Of a stretch of 55,479 nt of DNA, positions 18,151-26,453 are shown one piece after another (the stretch's first letter is position 1; every line of letters starts with the position of its first letter). Made by a program: the position numbers and the translations under genes. The stretch is from an uncultured Eubacteriales bacterium (GTDB lineage: Bacteria; Bacillota; Clostridia; Peptostreptococcales; Anaerovoracaceae). The DNA lies in the NCBI GenBank assembly GCA_902796965.1, contig CADBRA010000041.1, positions 1-55,479 of the forward strand, given 5' to 3'. Below the pieces are notes generated by a model, which was not told the DNA's origin, made no database searches, and was given only the letters and a program-made list of their open reading frames with translations.

Positions 18151-20445
18151 ATGAGAAAAACTGAACACGGCAGCGTGTGGAGAGGTGCAGCGACAGCTGT
18201 TCTGTCGGCAGCAATGGTCATGACGTTCATACCTGCAGCTTCATTTGCGGCTGACAAACCGGCTGACACTCAGTCTTCCGGCACAGTCAGTACAGCAGCG
18301 GCAGCTGCAGTGCCGAATTATAAGGATGTAAATCTCGGCGTTGGCGATACTGACAATACTCGATATGTGACATGGGAATCAAATTCCGGAGCCGATGAGA
18401 GCGTGAGATTCATAGAAGCATCAAAGCTCGTGACCGATGCATCAGGAAACAAGACATTCCCGGAGAGCGGTGCAAATGTCGTAAGGGCTGAGAAGTATGC
18501 TGACAGCACCGGTAAAAACAGAGATGGCAGTGCATCTGTATACGGAACAGACGGTTACAGTAATTATCATGCGAGAGTAAAGAATTATTTCAAGGACAAT
18601 ACAGAATACGCATATCAGATCGGCGGAGCAGACGGAAACTGGTCACAGATCTACTATACTACTACTCAGAAGAATACGGGCGATAGAAAATTCTCATTTG
18701 TATTCGCCGGCGACCCTCAGATCGGAGCGAGCGGCAACAGCGGCAAAGATACTGAAGGCTGGCAGACGACAATGGACAAGGTAGACAGCTGGTTCGGAAA
18801 AGATGTCGAATTTCTCCTGAGTGCGGGTGACCAGATCAACAACTACAACCCGGATGAAAAAGAGTATGAGGGATATTTCGCCACTAAGACCATGACATCA
18901 CTCCCCATGGCTGTGAATGTCGGAAATCACGACAACGGCAACATGCTGATCAACGCTTACAGCGATCATTACACTGTTCCTGAGAATGTGGATTCCACGA
19001 CAGCAACAGTAGGATCACAGAGCGGAGATTACTGGTACGAATATGACGGAGCGCTTATCATCTCCCTCAACTCAAACAGTATGAGTACAGCAGCCCACAA
19101 GGCGTATATGGAAAAAGCCATTCAGGATTTCACCGCTCAGTACGGTGCACCGACATGGAAGATCGTGACTTTCCATCATTCGGTATACTCGACGGCATCC
19201 CATACTCAGGACTCAGACATCCTGCAGAGAAGAGAACAGCTGCCGCCTGTATTCAGTGAACTTGGAATAGATGTGGTCCTCATGGGACACGACCACGTTT
19301 ATACGAGATCATACATGATGCAGGGAACCACACCTGTAACCGATGCATCAAAATACGACAAGGCCGGTGATGACCAGTACGGCGCAATCACAAATCCTGA
19401 CAGGGGCGAGGTCCTATATGTGACGGCAAACTCGGCATCAGGATCCAAGTTCTACAAGATCAAGGAACTCGACTTCCCGTTCAGAGCAAAGATGAATCAG
19501 GAGCAGGTTCCAAACATCACAAAGGTGGATGTAAGCTCAGGGAGCCTCACTGTTACTACTTACAGAACAGGCGAAAGCAACACTGTAAACGATGTAGTAG
19601 ACACATTCACGATCAACAGGAACAATTCGGAAGCTCCGGCGAGACATAATATCAATGTCGCAAGCGCACAGAACGGCAGCGTGTCCGCGAATCTCGAGAC
19701 AGCAAACAGAGGCACTACTGTTACAGTAACTCTCAAGCCGGACAGCGGATATAAGACAGACAAAGTTACGGTAAAAGATGCATCAGGAAACGATGTAGCA
19801 GTCAGCGGCAGCGGCAGCAGATACACGTTTGTCATGCCGGACAGCGAAGTGACAGTTTCAGCATCATTCAAGACGGCTCAGAGCCCTGCCGCACCGGAAA
19901 CAGCTCTTCCATTCGGCGATGTTCATAAATCAGACTGGTTCTACAACGCAGTAAAGAAATCATTCGAGAATAAAGTTATGAACGGCACAGGCGCAGACAG
20001 ATTCGAACCGTCGTCGGCGCTCAGCAGAGGAATGTTCATATCCATTCTCTACAACCTCGAAGGAAGGCCTGCAGCAGACAAGTCCGCAGGATTCGGCGAT
20101 GTCTCTTCGGACAAGTATTACGCATCAGCAGTAAACTGGGCGGCAGCCAACAAAGTCGTATCAGGAACCGGGGATAACAAATTCAGTCCTGAACAGAGCA
20201 TTACACGCGAACAGATGGCTTCGATGCTCTACAGATACGCACAGTACAAGAATACTGCCGGCTCATCGGCAGCTGATCTGAGCATATTCACAGATGGCTC
20301 TTCGGTATCGACATGGGCACAGGATGCGATGAGCTGGGCAGTAGCAGGCAGGATCATTTCCGGAACAGGAAATAACATGCTCAATCCTCAGGGCACAGCG
20401 ACAAGAGCGGAAGCAGCTCAGATCGTATCCAATTACAGCAAATAA
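18151..20445 (+). CDS. Secreted SLH-anchored metallophosphatase
   Basis: A 764-residue exported phosphoesterase. The signal peptide is about residues 1-35, with AXA-type cleavage near SFAAD. A purple-acid-phosphatase-like Ig domain (to about 170) precedes a calcineurin-like domain whose metal motifs are GDPQIG, SAGDQIN, GNHDN, FHHSV and GHDHVY (about 190-370). A bacterial Ig/InlB-B-like repeat domain follows (about 510-580). Three SLH domains (about 595-764) then bind secondary wall polymer. The substrate is unknown; phosphomonoesters or nucleotides are plausible. The frame continues upstream to a TTG at 18088. ATG 18151 is chosen because AAGGAG (18141-18146) and the signal peptide begin there. 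Confidence 0.9.
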   Translation: MRKTEHGSVWRGAATAVLSAAMVMTFIPAASFAADKPADTQSSGTVSTAAAAAVPNYKDVNLGVGDTDNTRYVTWESNSGADESVRFIEASKLVTDASGNKTFPESGANVVRAEKYADSTGKNRDGSASVYGTDGYSNYHARVKNYFKDNTEYAYQIGGADGNWSQIYYTTTQKNTGDRKFSFVFAGDPQIGASGNSGKDTEGWQTTMDKVDSWFGKDVEFLLSAGDQINNYNPDEKEYEGYFATKTMTSLPMAVNVGNHDNGNMLINAYSDHYTVPENVDSTTATVGSQSGDYWYEYDGALIISLNSNSMSTAAHKAYMEKAIQDFTAQYGAPTWKIVTFHHSVYSTASHTQDSDILQRREQLPPVFSELGIDVVLMGHDHVYTRSYMMQGTTPVTDASKYDKAGDDQYGAITNPDRGEVLYVTANSASGSKFYKIKELDFPFRAKMNQEQVPNITKVDVSSGSLTVTTYRTGESNTVNDVVDTFTINRNNSEAPARHNINVASAQNGSVSANLETANRGTTVTVTLKPDSGYKTDKVTVKDASGNDVAVSGSGSRYTFVMPDSEVTVSASFKTAQSPAAPETALPFGDVHKSDWFYNAVKKSFENKVMNGTGADRFEPSSALSRGMFISILYNLEGRPAADKSAGFGDVSSDKYYASAVNWAAANKVVSGTGDNKFSPEQSITREQMASMLYRYAQYKNTAGSSAADLSIFTDGSSVSTWAQDAMSWAVAGRIISGTGNNMLNPQGTATRAEAAQIVSNYSK

Positions 20446-20457
20446 GGGAGAATGATT

Positions 20458-20502
20458 ACCGCTCCGCAGACAGATGCGCTGACACACATAGAAAAACAAA
20501 AC
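20458..20502 (+). repeat. Flanking direct repeat, right copy
   Basis: Partner of 17610-17656. It starts about a dozen bases after the SLH gene's stop. The conserved core ACCGCTCC-GC-GACAG-TGCGCTGAC is followed by an A-rich tail. Confidence 0.7.
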
Positions 20503-20574
20503 AGATAAATGTAGGACAACAGAGCGGCAGAAAGAGCCGCCTGACAAGTCCGGCGTGAAAAAAAGCACAATTAT

Positions 20575-20615
20575 AGCGGGAGCTGGAATATTTGAGATCC
20601 GGTATCCCGCTTTTT
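20575..20615 (+). terminator. Intrinsic terminator after the SLH metallophosphatase
   Basis: AGCGGGA (20575-20581) pairs with TCCCGCT (20605-20611), with partly paired GGA/TCC inside the loop and a five-T run at 20611-20615. Confidence 0.75.
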
Positions 20616-20761
20616 ACAATTTAATACTTTACGCAGGGTTTACAGAAAACGCTGCGTGAGATAACAATAAAAGTTTATATTTTTTACAGCAGAACTTTCA
20701 GAGCTCTGTTTTTTATTGCAGTTTGTGAAAATTAGTTCTATTGCGCAGAGGAAAACGGAAT

Positions 20762-21991
20762 ATGAAAAAGGAAAGTATCAACTTGAAGCAGACTCTGGCG
20801 GTGGTTTTGACGCTTGCTGCCGTAATCGCAGTGTCGCTGCTGGTTTATAGGGCAAATCCGATGGACGTGCAGCAGTACGATACGTCTGATCAGCATTTCT
20901 GCAAGGCTGTCGTGACGAAAGTTAACAGCGAGGACATCTCGGGTACTGATACGATGCCGGGGCGTAAACTGGGAAATCAAAATGTAACAGTGAAGATAAC
21001 AAGCGGTGAATATAAAGGTGAGACAGCGACATTTGACAACAATCTCAGCACAACGCATTCGGTAAGTGTAAAAGAAGGAACCAGAGTGATCGTAAATGTA
21101 GACAGCCCAGAAGGCATCAAACCGTATTATACGATTTACCAGTATGACAGAACGGCGGGCATAGCCGCAGTATTGATGATCTTTGCTGCGCTCATGGCGG
21201 TTACAGGACGGTGGAAGGGAGTCAGAGCGGCTCTGGGACTGTTCGCAGCTGCCGTCATGATATGCTTCATATTGATACCGACGATATTTACCGGAAAACC
21301 GCCTGTTGCCATGACGCTGATCGTATGTGCGCTGATCACGGTTGTGTCACTGATGCTTCTTAATGGTCCTGATCCGAGATCATTTGCGTCGATCGCGGCG
21401 ACTGTAGCAGGGCTCGCTATATCAGCGGCATTTTACGGAATATTCGCTCTGCTTCTTCACATGACAGGATACAACGTGGACAGCGCAGAGGAGCTTCAGC
21501 TTATATCCGGAACGACAGGCCTGCAGATAAGGCAGATATTGTTCTGCGGTATATTGCTCTCATCGCTTGGCGCTGTGATGGATATTGCGATGTCGGTAGC
21601 TTCGGCGCTATATGAAATAAGGCAGAAAAATCCTGCAGCTTCACAGCGGGAGATATTCAGATCGGGCATGGCAATAGGTCAGGATATGACAGGCACGATG
21701 TGCCAGACGCTGATACTGGCGTTTGCAGGCAGCTCGCTTGCGACGCTTCTCGTCGTCGTTTCGTATGGAACTCAGTTGTATCAGTTCATTTGTTCAGACA
21801 TGATGATGATCGAGCTGCTTCAGTCTATGACTGGATCGGCAGCAGTAATTGCTGCTGTTCCGGTAACGGCGGCACTGTGCGCTTTTTTCTTTAAAGGTGA
21901 TAAGAACAGTGCTGAGGAAAGTGTGACGAGCATCAGGTCAGAAAGAAGGAGAAAAATTTCGGGCAGCGGCAAAAAACGCCGCGGCAATTGA
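20762..21991 (+). CDS. YibE/F family membrane protein
   Basis: A 409-residue integral membrane protein of the YibE/F-like family, whose function is not established. One N-terminal helix (about 10-30) is followed by an extracytoplasmic beta-rich domain (about 40-130, KAVVTKV...GEYKGETATFDN). About seven more hydrophobic helices come next, with the family's loop GAVMDIAMSVASALYE. The C-terminus is short and very basic. ATG 20762 is chosen over the in-frame TTG 20741 because GAGG (20748-20751) precedes it and the first helix fits. It stands alone, convergent with the next gene. Confidence 0.85.
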   Translation: MKKESINLKQTLAVVLTLAAVIAVSLLVYRANPMDVQQYDTSDQHFCKAVVTKVNSEDISGTDTMPGRKLGNQNVTVKITSGEYKGETATFDNNLSTTHSVSVKEGTRVIVNVDSPEGIKPYYTIYQYDRTAGIAAVLMIFAALMAVTGRWKGVRAALGLFAAAVMICFILIPTIFTGKPPVAMTLIVCALITVVSLMLLNGPDPRSFASIAATVAGLAISAAFYGIFALLLHMTGYNVDSAEELQLISGTTGLQIRQILFCGILLSSLGAVMDIAMSVASALYEIRQKNPAASQREIFRSGMAIGQDMTGTMCQTLILAFAGSSLATLLVVVSYGTQLYQFICSDMMMIELLQSMTGSAAVIAAVPVTAALCAFFFKGDKNSAEESVTSIRSERRRKISGSGKKRRGN

Positions 21992-22084
21992 TCAGACCGC
22001 AGAGCGCACGTAAGATTATGCAGCGTTTGATTGCATTTCTGAAATCAATCCGGCCTATATGGACAGACAGGCCTGGACGGATCA

Positions 22085-22639
22085 TTATTTTTCCTTTACT
22101 GAGTTGATGATTCCTTCTGCAACATCGGCGTTTGTGCCTGCATCGTTTTTTGGCGATGAGACGTCTATATGAACGACTCCGGAGCTGTTTTCGAAGCAGA
22201 AACACCAGAGATATATATCGACGCCTCCTGATGTTGAGGAAAGCTCAAAATAATAACCGCTGTGCCCGTTTATCTTTTTCCTGACCGGCGAGACTACAGT
22301 AGTCTGCTGCTCGGAATCATCGCTTTTCTGCGCAATGCTCTGGATATATGAATATACGTATTGTTCGAGTGAGCTGTCGTCTGATGTATCTGCATCGAGC
22401 GACATTTGCATATACATGCTGTCGTCACTGCTCTCGGCTGCAAGGAGTCCGTTTTCGGATGAAATATCGGCTTTTTTCCAGGTCATAGGCACGCTCACAG
22501 AGTAATTTCCGTCGGATGAGTCTATCTGGCGGCCGATCTGTGTGAAATCGCTGTCGAGATGATTGTATATTATTATGCCGCCGGCGCCGAATATGACGAG
22601 CAGAACTATTAGGATTAGCATGAATCGTTTTCTGGTCAT
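22085..22639 (-). CDS. Membrane-anchored protein of unknown function
   Basis: A 184-residue protein I do not recognise. Residues 5-25 form one uncleaved or signal-like hydrophobic helix (LILIVLLVIFGAGGIIIY). The rest is extracytoplasmic, acidic and Ser/Asp-rich. The arrangement of short strands (NYSVSVPMTWKK, MYMQMSLD, YYFELSS, VVHIDVSSP) resembles PsbP/DcrB-like folds that often start with a SVP-W-K pattern, but this is only an analogy. GGGAAGAGAG precedes the start on the minus strand. It has its own extended -10 and is divergent from the amidase gene. Confidence 0.65.
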   Translation of the reverse strand: MTRKRFMLILIVLLVIFGAGGIIIYNHLDSDFTQIGRQIDSSDGNYSVSVPMTWKKADISSENGLLAAESSDDSMYMQMSLDADTSDDSSLEQYVYSYIQSIAQKSDDSEQQTTVVSPVRKKINGHSGYYFELSSTSGGVDIYLWCFCFENSSGVVHIDVSSPKNDAGTNADVAEGIINSVKEK

Positions 22640-22677
22640 GTTTATACTCTCTTCCCTGTAAAATACATATGCATAAT

Positions 22678-22686
22678 ATTATAACA
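22678..22686 (-). promoter_or_regulatory. Extended -10 promoter for the 22085-22639 gene
   Basis: On the minus strand this reads TGT-TATAAT, about 40 bases before the start codon. The -35 is weak. Confidence 0.55.
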
Positions 22687-22788
22687 TAATGAGATATCAC
22701 ATCGATTGGGAATAAAAATTCTGAAAATATTCTTAAATGACATTTTTATTACATTTGTATACGATGTGTGGCGCATAAAATGCTTTTA

Positions 22789-22797
22789 TGGTAAAAT
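22789..22797 (+). promoter_or_regulatory. Extended -10 promoter for the amidase gene
   Basis: TGG-TAAAAT, with the TGn extension, 28 bases before ATG 22826; no good -35. Confidence 0.5.
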
Positions 22798-22825
22798 ACC
22801 GTATCACAAGGGGAGGAATTTACCA

Positions 22826-24343
22826 ATGCAGATTTTAAGAAAAAGCAGAACTGTTCTGCTGATATTAATCGTGGCAGCGGCTATGCTGACATTGTTCAGC
22901 CTGCAGTCTGATGCAGCTTCAGTACCCCGCATCTTTGTAAACGATAAACAGATCGAAACAGATGTGGATCCGTATATCGCCAATGACAGGATTCTCGTTC
23001 CTGTGGCGACTATCGTTAATAATCTGGGCGGCACTTCGTCATATGACGGTGATACAAGCAAAGTGACGCTGACATATGGGGAAAAGGTCATTAATCTTAC
23101 GCTGGGATCGGCTAAGGCTTATGTTAACGGTGAAGCTGTCACACTGGACACCGTACCGAGAGCTGTTCAGGTAGCTGACGGAAGCGGCGGACGAACGATG
23201 GTTCCACTGAGATTTGTCGGGGAGACGTTCGGATTTGAAGTTGACTGGGATGGAGAGACATATTCCGTATATATAAAATCAAATGCCGGCAAAACCGACA
23301 CTAAGAATGTAACGACTATAAACTCGGTCAAACTTCTGTCAAGTCAGCTTTACGGCGGCAGCTATTATACCTACGTTACAATCGATGCTGATAAATCACT
23401 CAAAAGCGCGCTGGACAGATCAGAGTGGCTCGATAATCCTGACAGGTATTTTATGGATTTCAGCAATACCGAGCTCGCATCAGGTGTTTCGGCTTCACAG
23501 ACTCAGAGTGTCGCCACATCATATGTAACAGGTGTGAGGACAGGTTCTCCGACTGACAATACAGCCAGAGTCGTGATAGATATGTCATCTGTGGAGACGC
23601 CGAATATTTCATATTCGGATGACGGAACTGAGGTTACGCTTGCGTTCGCGGAGACGAAAACGAATAAGCCCTCATCGCAGTCGCATCAGACATGGACTGC
23701 AGGAGATCATGACACGACCACAGTACAGGGCACGAGAAAATACGACACGATTTCGAAGTACGATCCGTGGGCTGACGGAAAGATCAGAGTCTGCATAGAT
23801 CCGGGCCACGGCACTACGACAGGCGGAAAGAGAGCTCCTGATGAATCTCTCATGGAGTGGGAATTCAACAGAAGTGTGGCATACAAACTCAAGGACATAC
23901 TTGAAGCTGCCGGAATAGAATGTGACATGACGGTTTCGTATGATGATAAGACGGATCCTTCTCTCGCGAACAGAGTAGCTATAGCGAACGCAGATGACGA
24001 CGTAGATCTTTTTGTCAGCATTCATGCAAATGCATATACAGATGACTGGACTACAGCGAACGGCTGGGAGGTTTATTCGTATAAGACCGGCGGTGTCTCT
24101 GAGCTTGCCGCTAAATATGTAGAAAAGGCTACAATGGCCGCTCAGAGTGTTATCAGGGACAGAGGCGCAAAGACTGCGAACTTCTACGTAATCAAAAATA
24201 CGGAAATGCCTGCGATCCTCATCGAGCACGGCTTCTATACCAATAAGTCAGAGGTCGAATATCTCAAATCAGACAGTTTCAGAAATATGCTCGCCCAGGC
24301 GGATGCTACAGGCATAATCAATTTCTTCAATTCGTTCAAGTAA
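22826..24343 (+). CDS. Secreted N-acetylmuramoyl-L-alanine amidase
   Basis: A 505-residue cell-wall hydrolase that should cut between N-acetylmuramic acid and the stem peptide. The signal peptide spans about 1-31, ending at SDAAS. Residues 34-152 are a copper-amine-oxidase-like N-terminal domain (IFVNDKQI and RTMVPLRFVGETFG), a common wall-binding module in Clostridia. An AMIN domain follows (about 165-280). The catalytic Amidase_3 domain (about 320-505) contains the zinc motif DPGHG (His328), a Glu in LMEWEFN, SIHAN and the catalytic Glu of LIEHGFYTN. GGGGAGG (22810-22816) selects ATG 22826 rather than upstream in-frame codons. Confidence 0.92.
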   Translation: MQILRKSRTVLLILIVAAAMLTLFSLQSDAASVPRIFVNDKQIETDVDPYIANDRILVPVATIVNNLGGTSSYDGDTSKVTLTYGEKVINLTLGSAKAYVNGEAVTLDTVPRAVQVADGSGGRTMVPLRFVGETFGFEVDWDGETYSVYIKSNAGKTDTKNVTTINSVKLLSSQLYGGSYYTYVTIDADKSLKSALDRSEWLDNPDRYFMDFSNTELASGVSASQTQSVATSYVTGVRTGSPTDNTARVVIDMSSVETPNISYSDDGTEVTLAFAETKTNKPSSQSHQTWTAGDHDTTTVQGTRKYDTISKYDPWADGKIRVCIDPGHGTTTGGKRAPDESLMEWEFNRSVAYKLKDILEAAGIECDMTVSYDDKTDPSLANRVAIANADDDVDLFVSIHANAYTDDWTTANGWEVYSYKTGGVSELAAKYVEKATMAAQSVIRDRGAKTANFYVIKNTEMPAILIEHGFYTNKSEVEYLKSDSFRNMLAQADATGIINFFNSFK

Positions 24344-24361
24344 TTCAAGGCAGCAGGTCAG

Positions 24362-25027
24362 ATGGCATCAAGGCGCAGAAAGAAGAACAAAAACAGTCAG
24401 GAGAGACTGACTGCATATAATGAAAAGATGTACCCCATAGGAGATTATCCGCGCTCTCACGTTCATCGCAGCGGCATGTGGCACAAAGTCGCACAGTGCT
24501 GGATCATAGGAGTGAGCAGAGGAAATGTGCGCGTCTATCTGCAGCGCAGGTCATATGAAAAAAAGAGCAATCCAGGCAAATATGACATATCATCGGGCGG
24601 TCATGTCTCAGTGGGTGAAAGACCGGCGGAATCGATGGTGCGCGAGCTGCGCGAGGAGACCGGCATAATAATGAAGCGCGAGGATCTGATTCCGGTGGGA
24701 GCTGTTCCTGAAATCTCGGGAAAAGATCACGAAATGGCATATGAATATGTCAGCTTCCAGAATGATCCGCCGTTTCGACCGGGCGACGAAGTCATATATA
24801 TGGTATCAGCCGATATCGATGACTATTACAAGCTTTGCAGAGGAGAGCTTGATTCGATAGATGTAATTCCCGCGATAAGAACCGGTCCGATGCTGCGCGA
24901 AAGATTCAGCGTAAAGAGAGAAGATTTCTGTCTGCATGACAGCTTTATTTACGTTATATATCCTTTTGTGAAGGATTTTGTGAGGCCGTTCATTAAAATG
25001 TACGAATATGAGAATACATCAGAATAA
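24362..25027 (+). CDS. NUDIX hydrolase
   Basis: A 221-residue cytoplasmic hydrolase of nucleoside diphosphate-linked compounds. The NUDIX box fits the consensus exactly, from Gly80 (GHVSVGE) to RELREETGI ending at 102. The family member type resembles IPP-isomerase-like or YfcD-like NUDIX proteins, with PIGDYPRSHVHRSGMWHKVAQ before the box, but the substrate cannot be read. A Lys/Arg-rich start (ASRRRKKNKN) is notable. It begins 18 bases after the amidase stop and is likely cotranscribed, ending at a strong terminator. Confidence 0.9.
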   Translation: MASRRRKKNKNSQERLTAYNEKMYPIGDYPRSHVHRSGMWHKVAQCWIIGVSRGNVRVYLQRRSYEKKSNPGKYDISSGGHVSVGERPAESMVRELREETGIIMKREDLIPVGAVPEISGKDHEMAYEYVSFQNDPPFRPGDEVIYMVSADIDDYYKLCRGELDSIDVIPAIRTGPMLRERFSVKREDFCLHDSFIYVIYPFVKDFVRPFIKMYEYENTSE

Positions 25028-25037
25028 CGGTATACAG

Positions 25038-25069
25038 AACCGTATGCGGTGCGCCGCATACGGTTTTTT
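25038..25069 (+). terminator. Intrinsic terminator after the NUDIX gene
   Basis: A perfect 12-bp stem (25038-25049 with 25054-25065), a TGCG loop and a run of six T residues. Confidence 0.92.
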
Positions 25070-25104
25070 CATGTCAGGAACTTGCGGCTGCTTTTTGTTT
25101 TTTC

Positions 25105-25158
25105 CACATGGAAATGACATGGAGGGTACGCGTGATTTGTATTTTACACATGGAAATG
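25105..25158 (+). repeat. Short direct repeat CACATGGAAATG
   Basis: Two identical 12-base copies at 25105-25116 and 25147-25158, 42 bases apart, at the broken 5' side of the SLH pseudogene. They may mark the end of a deletion. Confidence 0.4.
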
Positions 25159-25613
25159 GAAGTGGGTGCAGAAGTGAGTGCAAAGAAAATGAACAGGAAT
25201 CATCTGGTGATCACGATCGTAAGTACAGTACTGAAAATCTCTTCAGCGATGTTAGCAGAAGTGACTACTATGCAGAAGCGATTGCGTGGGCAAAGGCGCA
25301 AGGCATAGCAGCGGGCTATGACGACGGCAGTTTCTGATCCGCCGATACTATAACGCGTGCTCAAATGGTTTCATTCATGTGTCGGGCAGCTGATAAATTC
25401 GGAAAAGGCGTCACAGCCGATAATGTTTCAAAAATTAAATTCAAAGACGTTTCATCTAGTGAATATCATGCTGAGGCTGTTGTATGGGCAGCTGCAAAAG
25501 GCGTTGCGGATGGATACGGTGACGGCAGTTTTGGCCACGACGACGGCTGCCAGAGAGGACAAGGCGTGACAATGTTATATCGCGCTCATTATAATAATCT
25601 TCTGACAAAGTAG
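25119..25613 (+). pseudogene. Remnant of an SLH-domain protein gene
   Basis: One frame encodes the end of an SLH protein but is interrupted by TGA at 25335-25337. SLH similarity starts near 25242 (NLFSDVSRSDYYAEAIAWA...GYDDGSF), hits the stop, and continues in the same frame (ADTITRAQMVSFM). A second SLH unit follows (FKDVSSSEYHAEAVVWAA...GYGDGSF, ending MLYRAHYN). The stop falls where SLH repeats usually have Arg or Pro, so a CGA-to-TGA change is likely. Nothing before 25242 looks like a signal peptide, so the 5' part has been lost too. The start given is simply the first in-frame ATG after the terminator. Confidence 0.8.
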
Positions 25614-25710
25614 GCTTTACAGCTGAAACTTACCAATGTATAAAGAAATAAACATCCGGTGTATATTGGCTAAAGACGATATATAAAGCGATCATATATA
25701 ACGCTCAGAA

Positions 25711-25751
25711 AAGAAAAGTCCCCCGGCGCATTTTGTCTTGTGTCGGGGGCT
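25711..25751 (-). terminator. Terminator of the plsC/prephenate-dehydratase-like operon
   Basis: GTCCCCCG (25718-25725) pairs with CGGGGGC (25744-25750). On the minus strand the hairpin is followed by a TTTTCTTTT run. Confidence 0.75.
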
Positions 25752-25847
25752 GTCTGTGTTCAGGATTTTTCATATGCCGTTATAAAAACTGCATATAAGC
25801 ATTTAAATATTTGGTGATATTGCGTCTCTCAGCCTGTCAGCTGCTTA

Positions 25848-26453
25848 TCATGCAGAGAAGAGCGACGGAACTTCGTGGGTTGAAGGCTTGAGCTGGAACA
25901 GACAGAAATGAGTCCTGTTGTCTGGAAAGTCTTCGATATTTTCGTTCATGAGTGTGAGGCCGAACAGTTCACCGGCGTTTTTGCGGCACAGAACAGCCGT
26001 CGTGTCCGACAGAGTCCCGTCTGCGAGATCCTTGGCCGCTTTTCCCGTATCTTCGACTTCTATGTGTGCGAGCTGCGGATAGAGCTCATGGAGATGCTCT
26101 TCACACTGCTTTATGGCCAGTACGTGAGAAGCTACCGCCGTCAGGTTGTTATCAGGGATGTCCGGACTCTTCTTGAACATGCAGTGGTGAATATTCAGTG
26201 TCGTGTCTGCCTTGATATAGAGCTCGACGCCGTTCGTTGCAGCGACAGTCTCAAGCACGATACCGGCTACACTGTTGTATATCGCGCACACGCCATAATT
26301 GATGTCTTTTGAGACGAGTGCATTTATCACGTGCTCTGAATCTACAAGAGGCACATATTTCACCTCTTCTGTGATTCCAACTTTTTCAACAAGATCGTGA
26401 GCTGCCTGCTCGGCATTTGCTCCCTCTATTCCCTGATATCCGATTCTTATCAT
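25848..26453 (-). CDS. Prephenate-dehydratase-like protein without ACT domain
   Basis: A 201-residue protein covering just the periplasmic-binding-like fold of prephenate dehydratase. The family's N-terminal pattern is seen as IGYQGIEGANAEQAA, the NS-G-V segment as YNSVAGIV, and the HC segment as NIHHCMF. The catalytic TRF triad near the C-terminus reads THF (DNRTHFCLF). Canonical ENS is also altered to YNS, and the regulatory ACT domain is absent. It may therefore be a divergent dehydratase or a ligand-binding relative rather than PheA; no other aromatic-pathway gene is near. Its ATG overlaps the plsC stop (ATGA), so it is the second gene of that operon. Confidence 0.75.
   Translation of the reverse strand: MIRIGYQGIEGANAEQAAHDLVEKVGITEEVKYVPLVDSEHVINALVSKDINYGVCAIYNSVAGIVLETVAATNGVELYIKADTTLNIHHCMFKKSPDIPDNNLTAVASHVLAIKQCEEHLHELYPQLAHIEVEDTGKAAKDLADGTLSDTTAVLCRKNAGELFGLTLMNENIEDFPDNRTHFCLFQLKPSTHEVPSLFSA

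Larger units (their letters stand above)
20446..20761. other. Intergenic region after the SLH metallophosphatase
   Basis: About 315 bases with no gene. It contains the right copy of the flanking repeat, the terminator at 20575-20615 and an A/T-rich promoter-like area before the YibE/F gene (around 20665-20740) without a clean hexamer pair. Confidence 0.6.
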
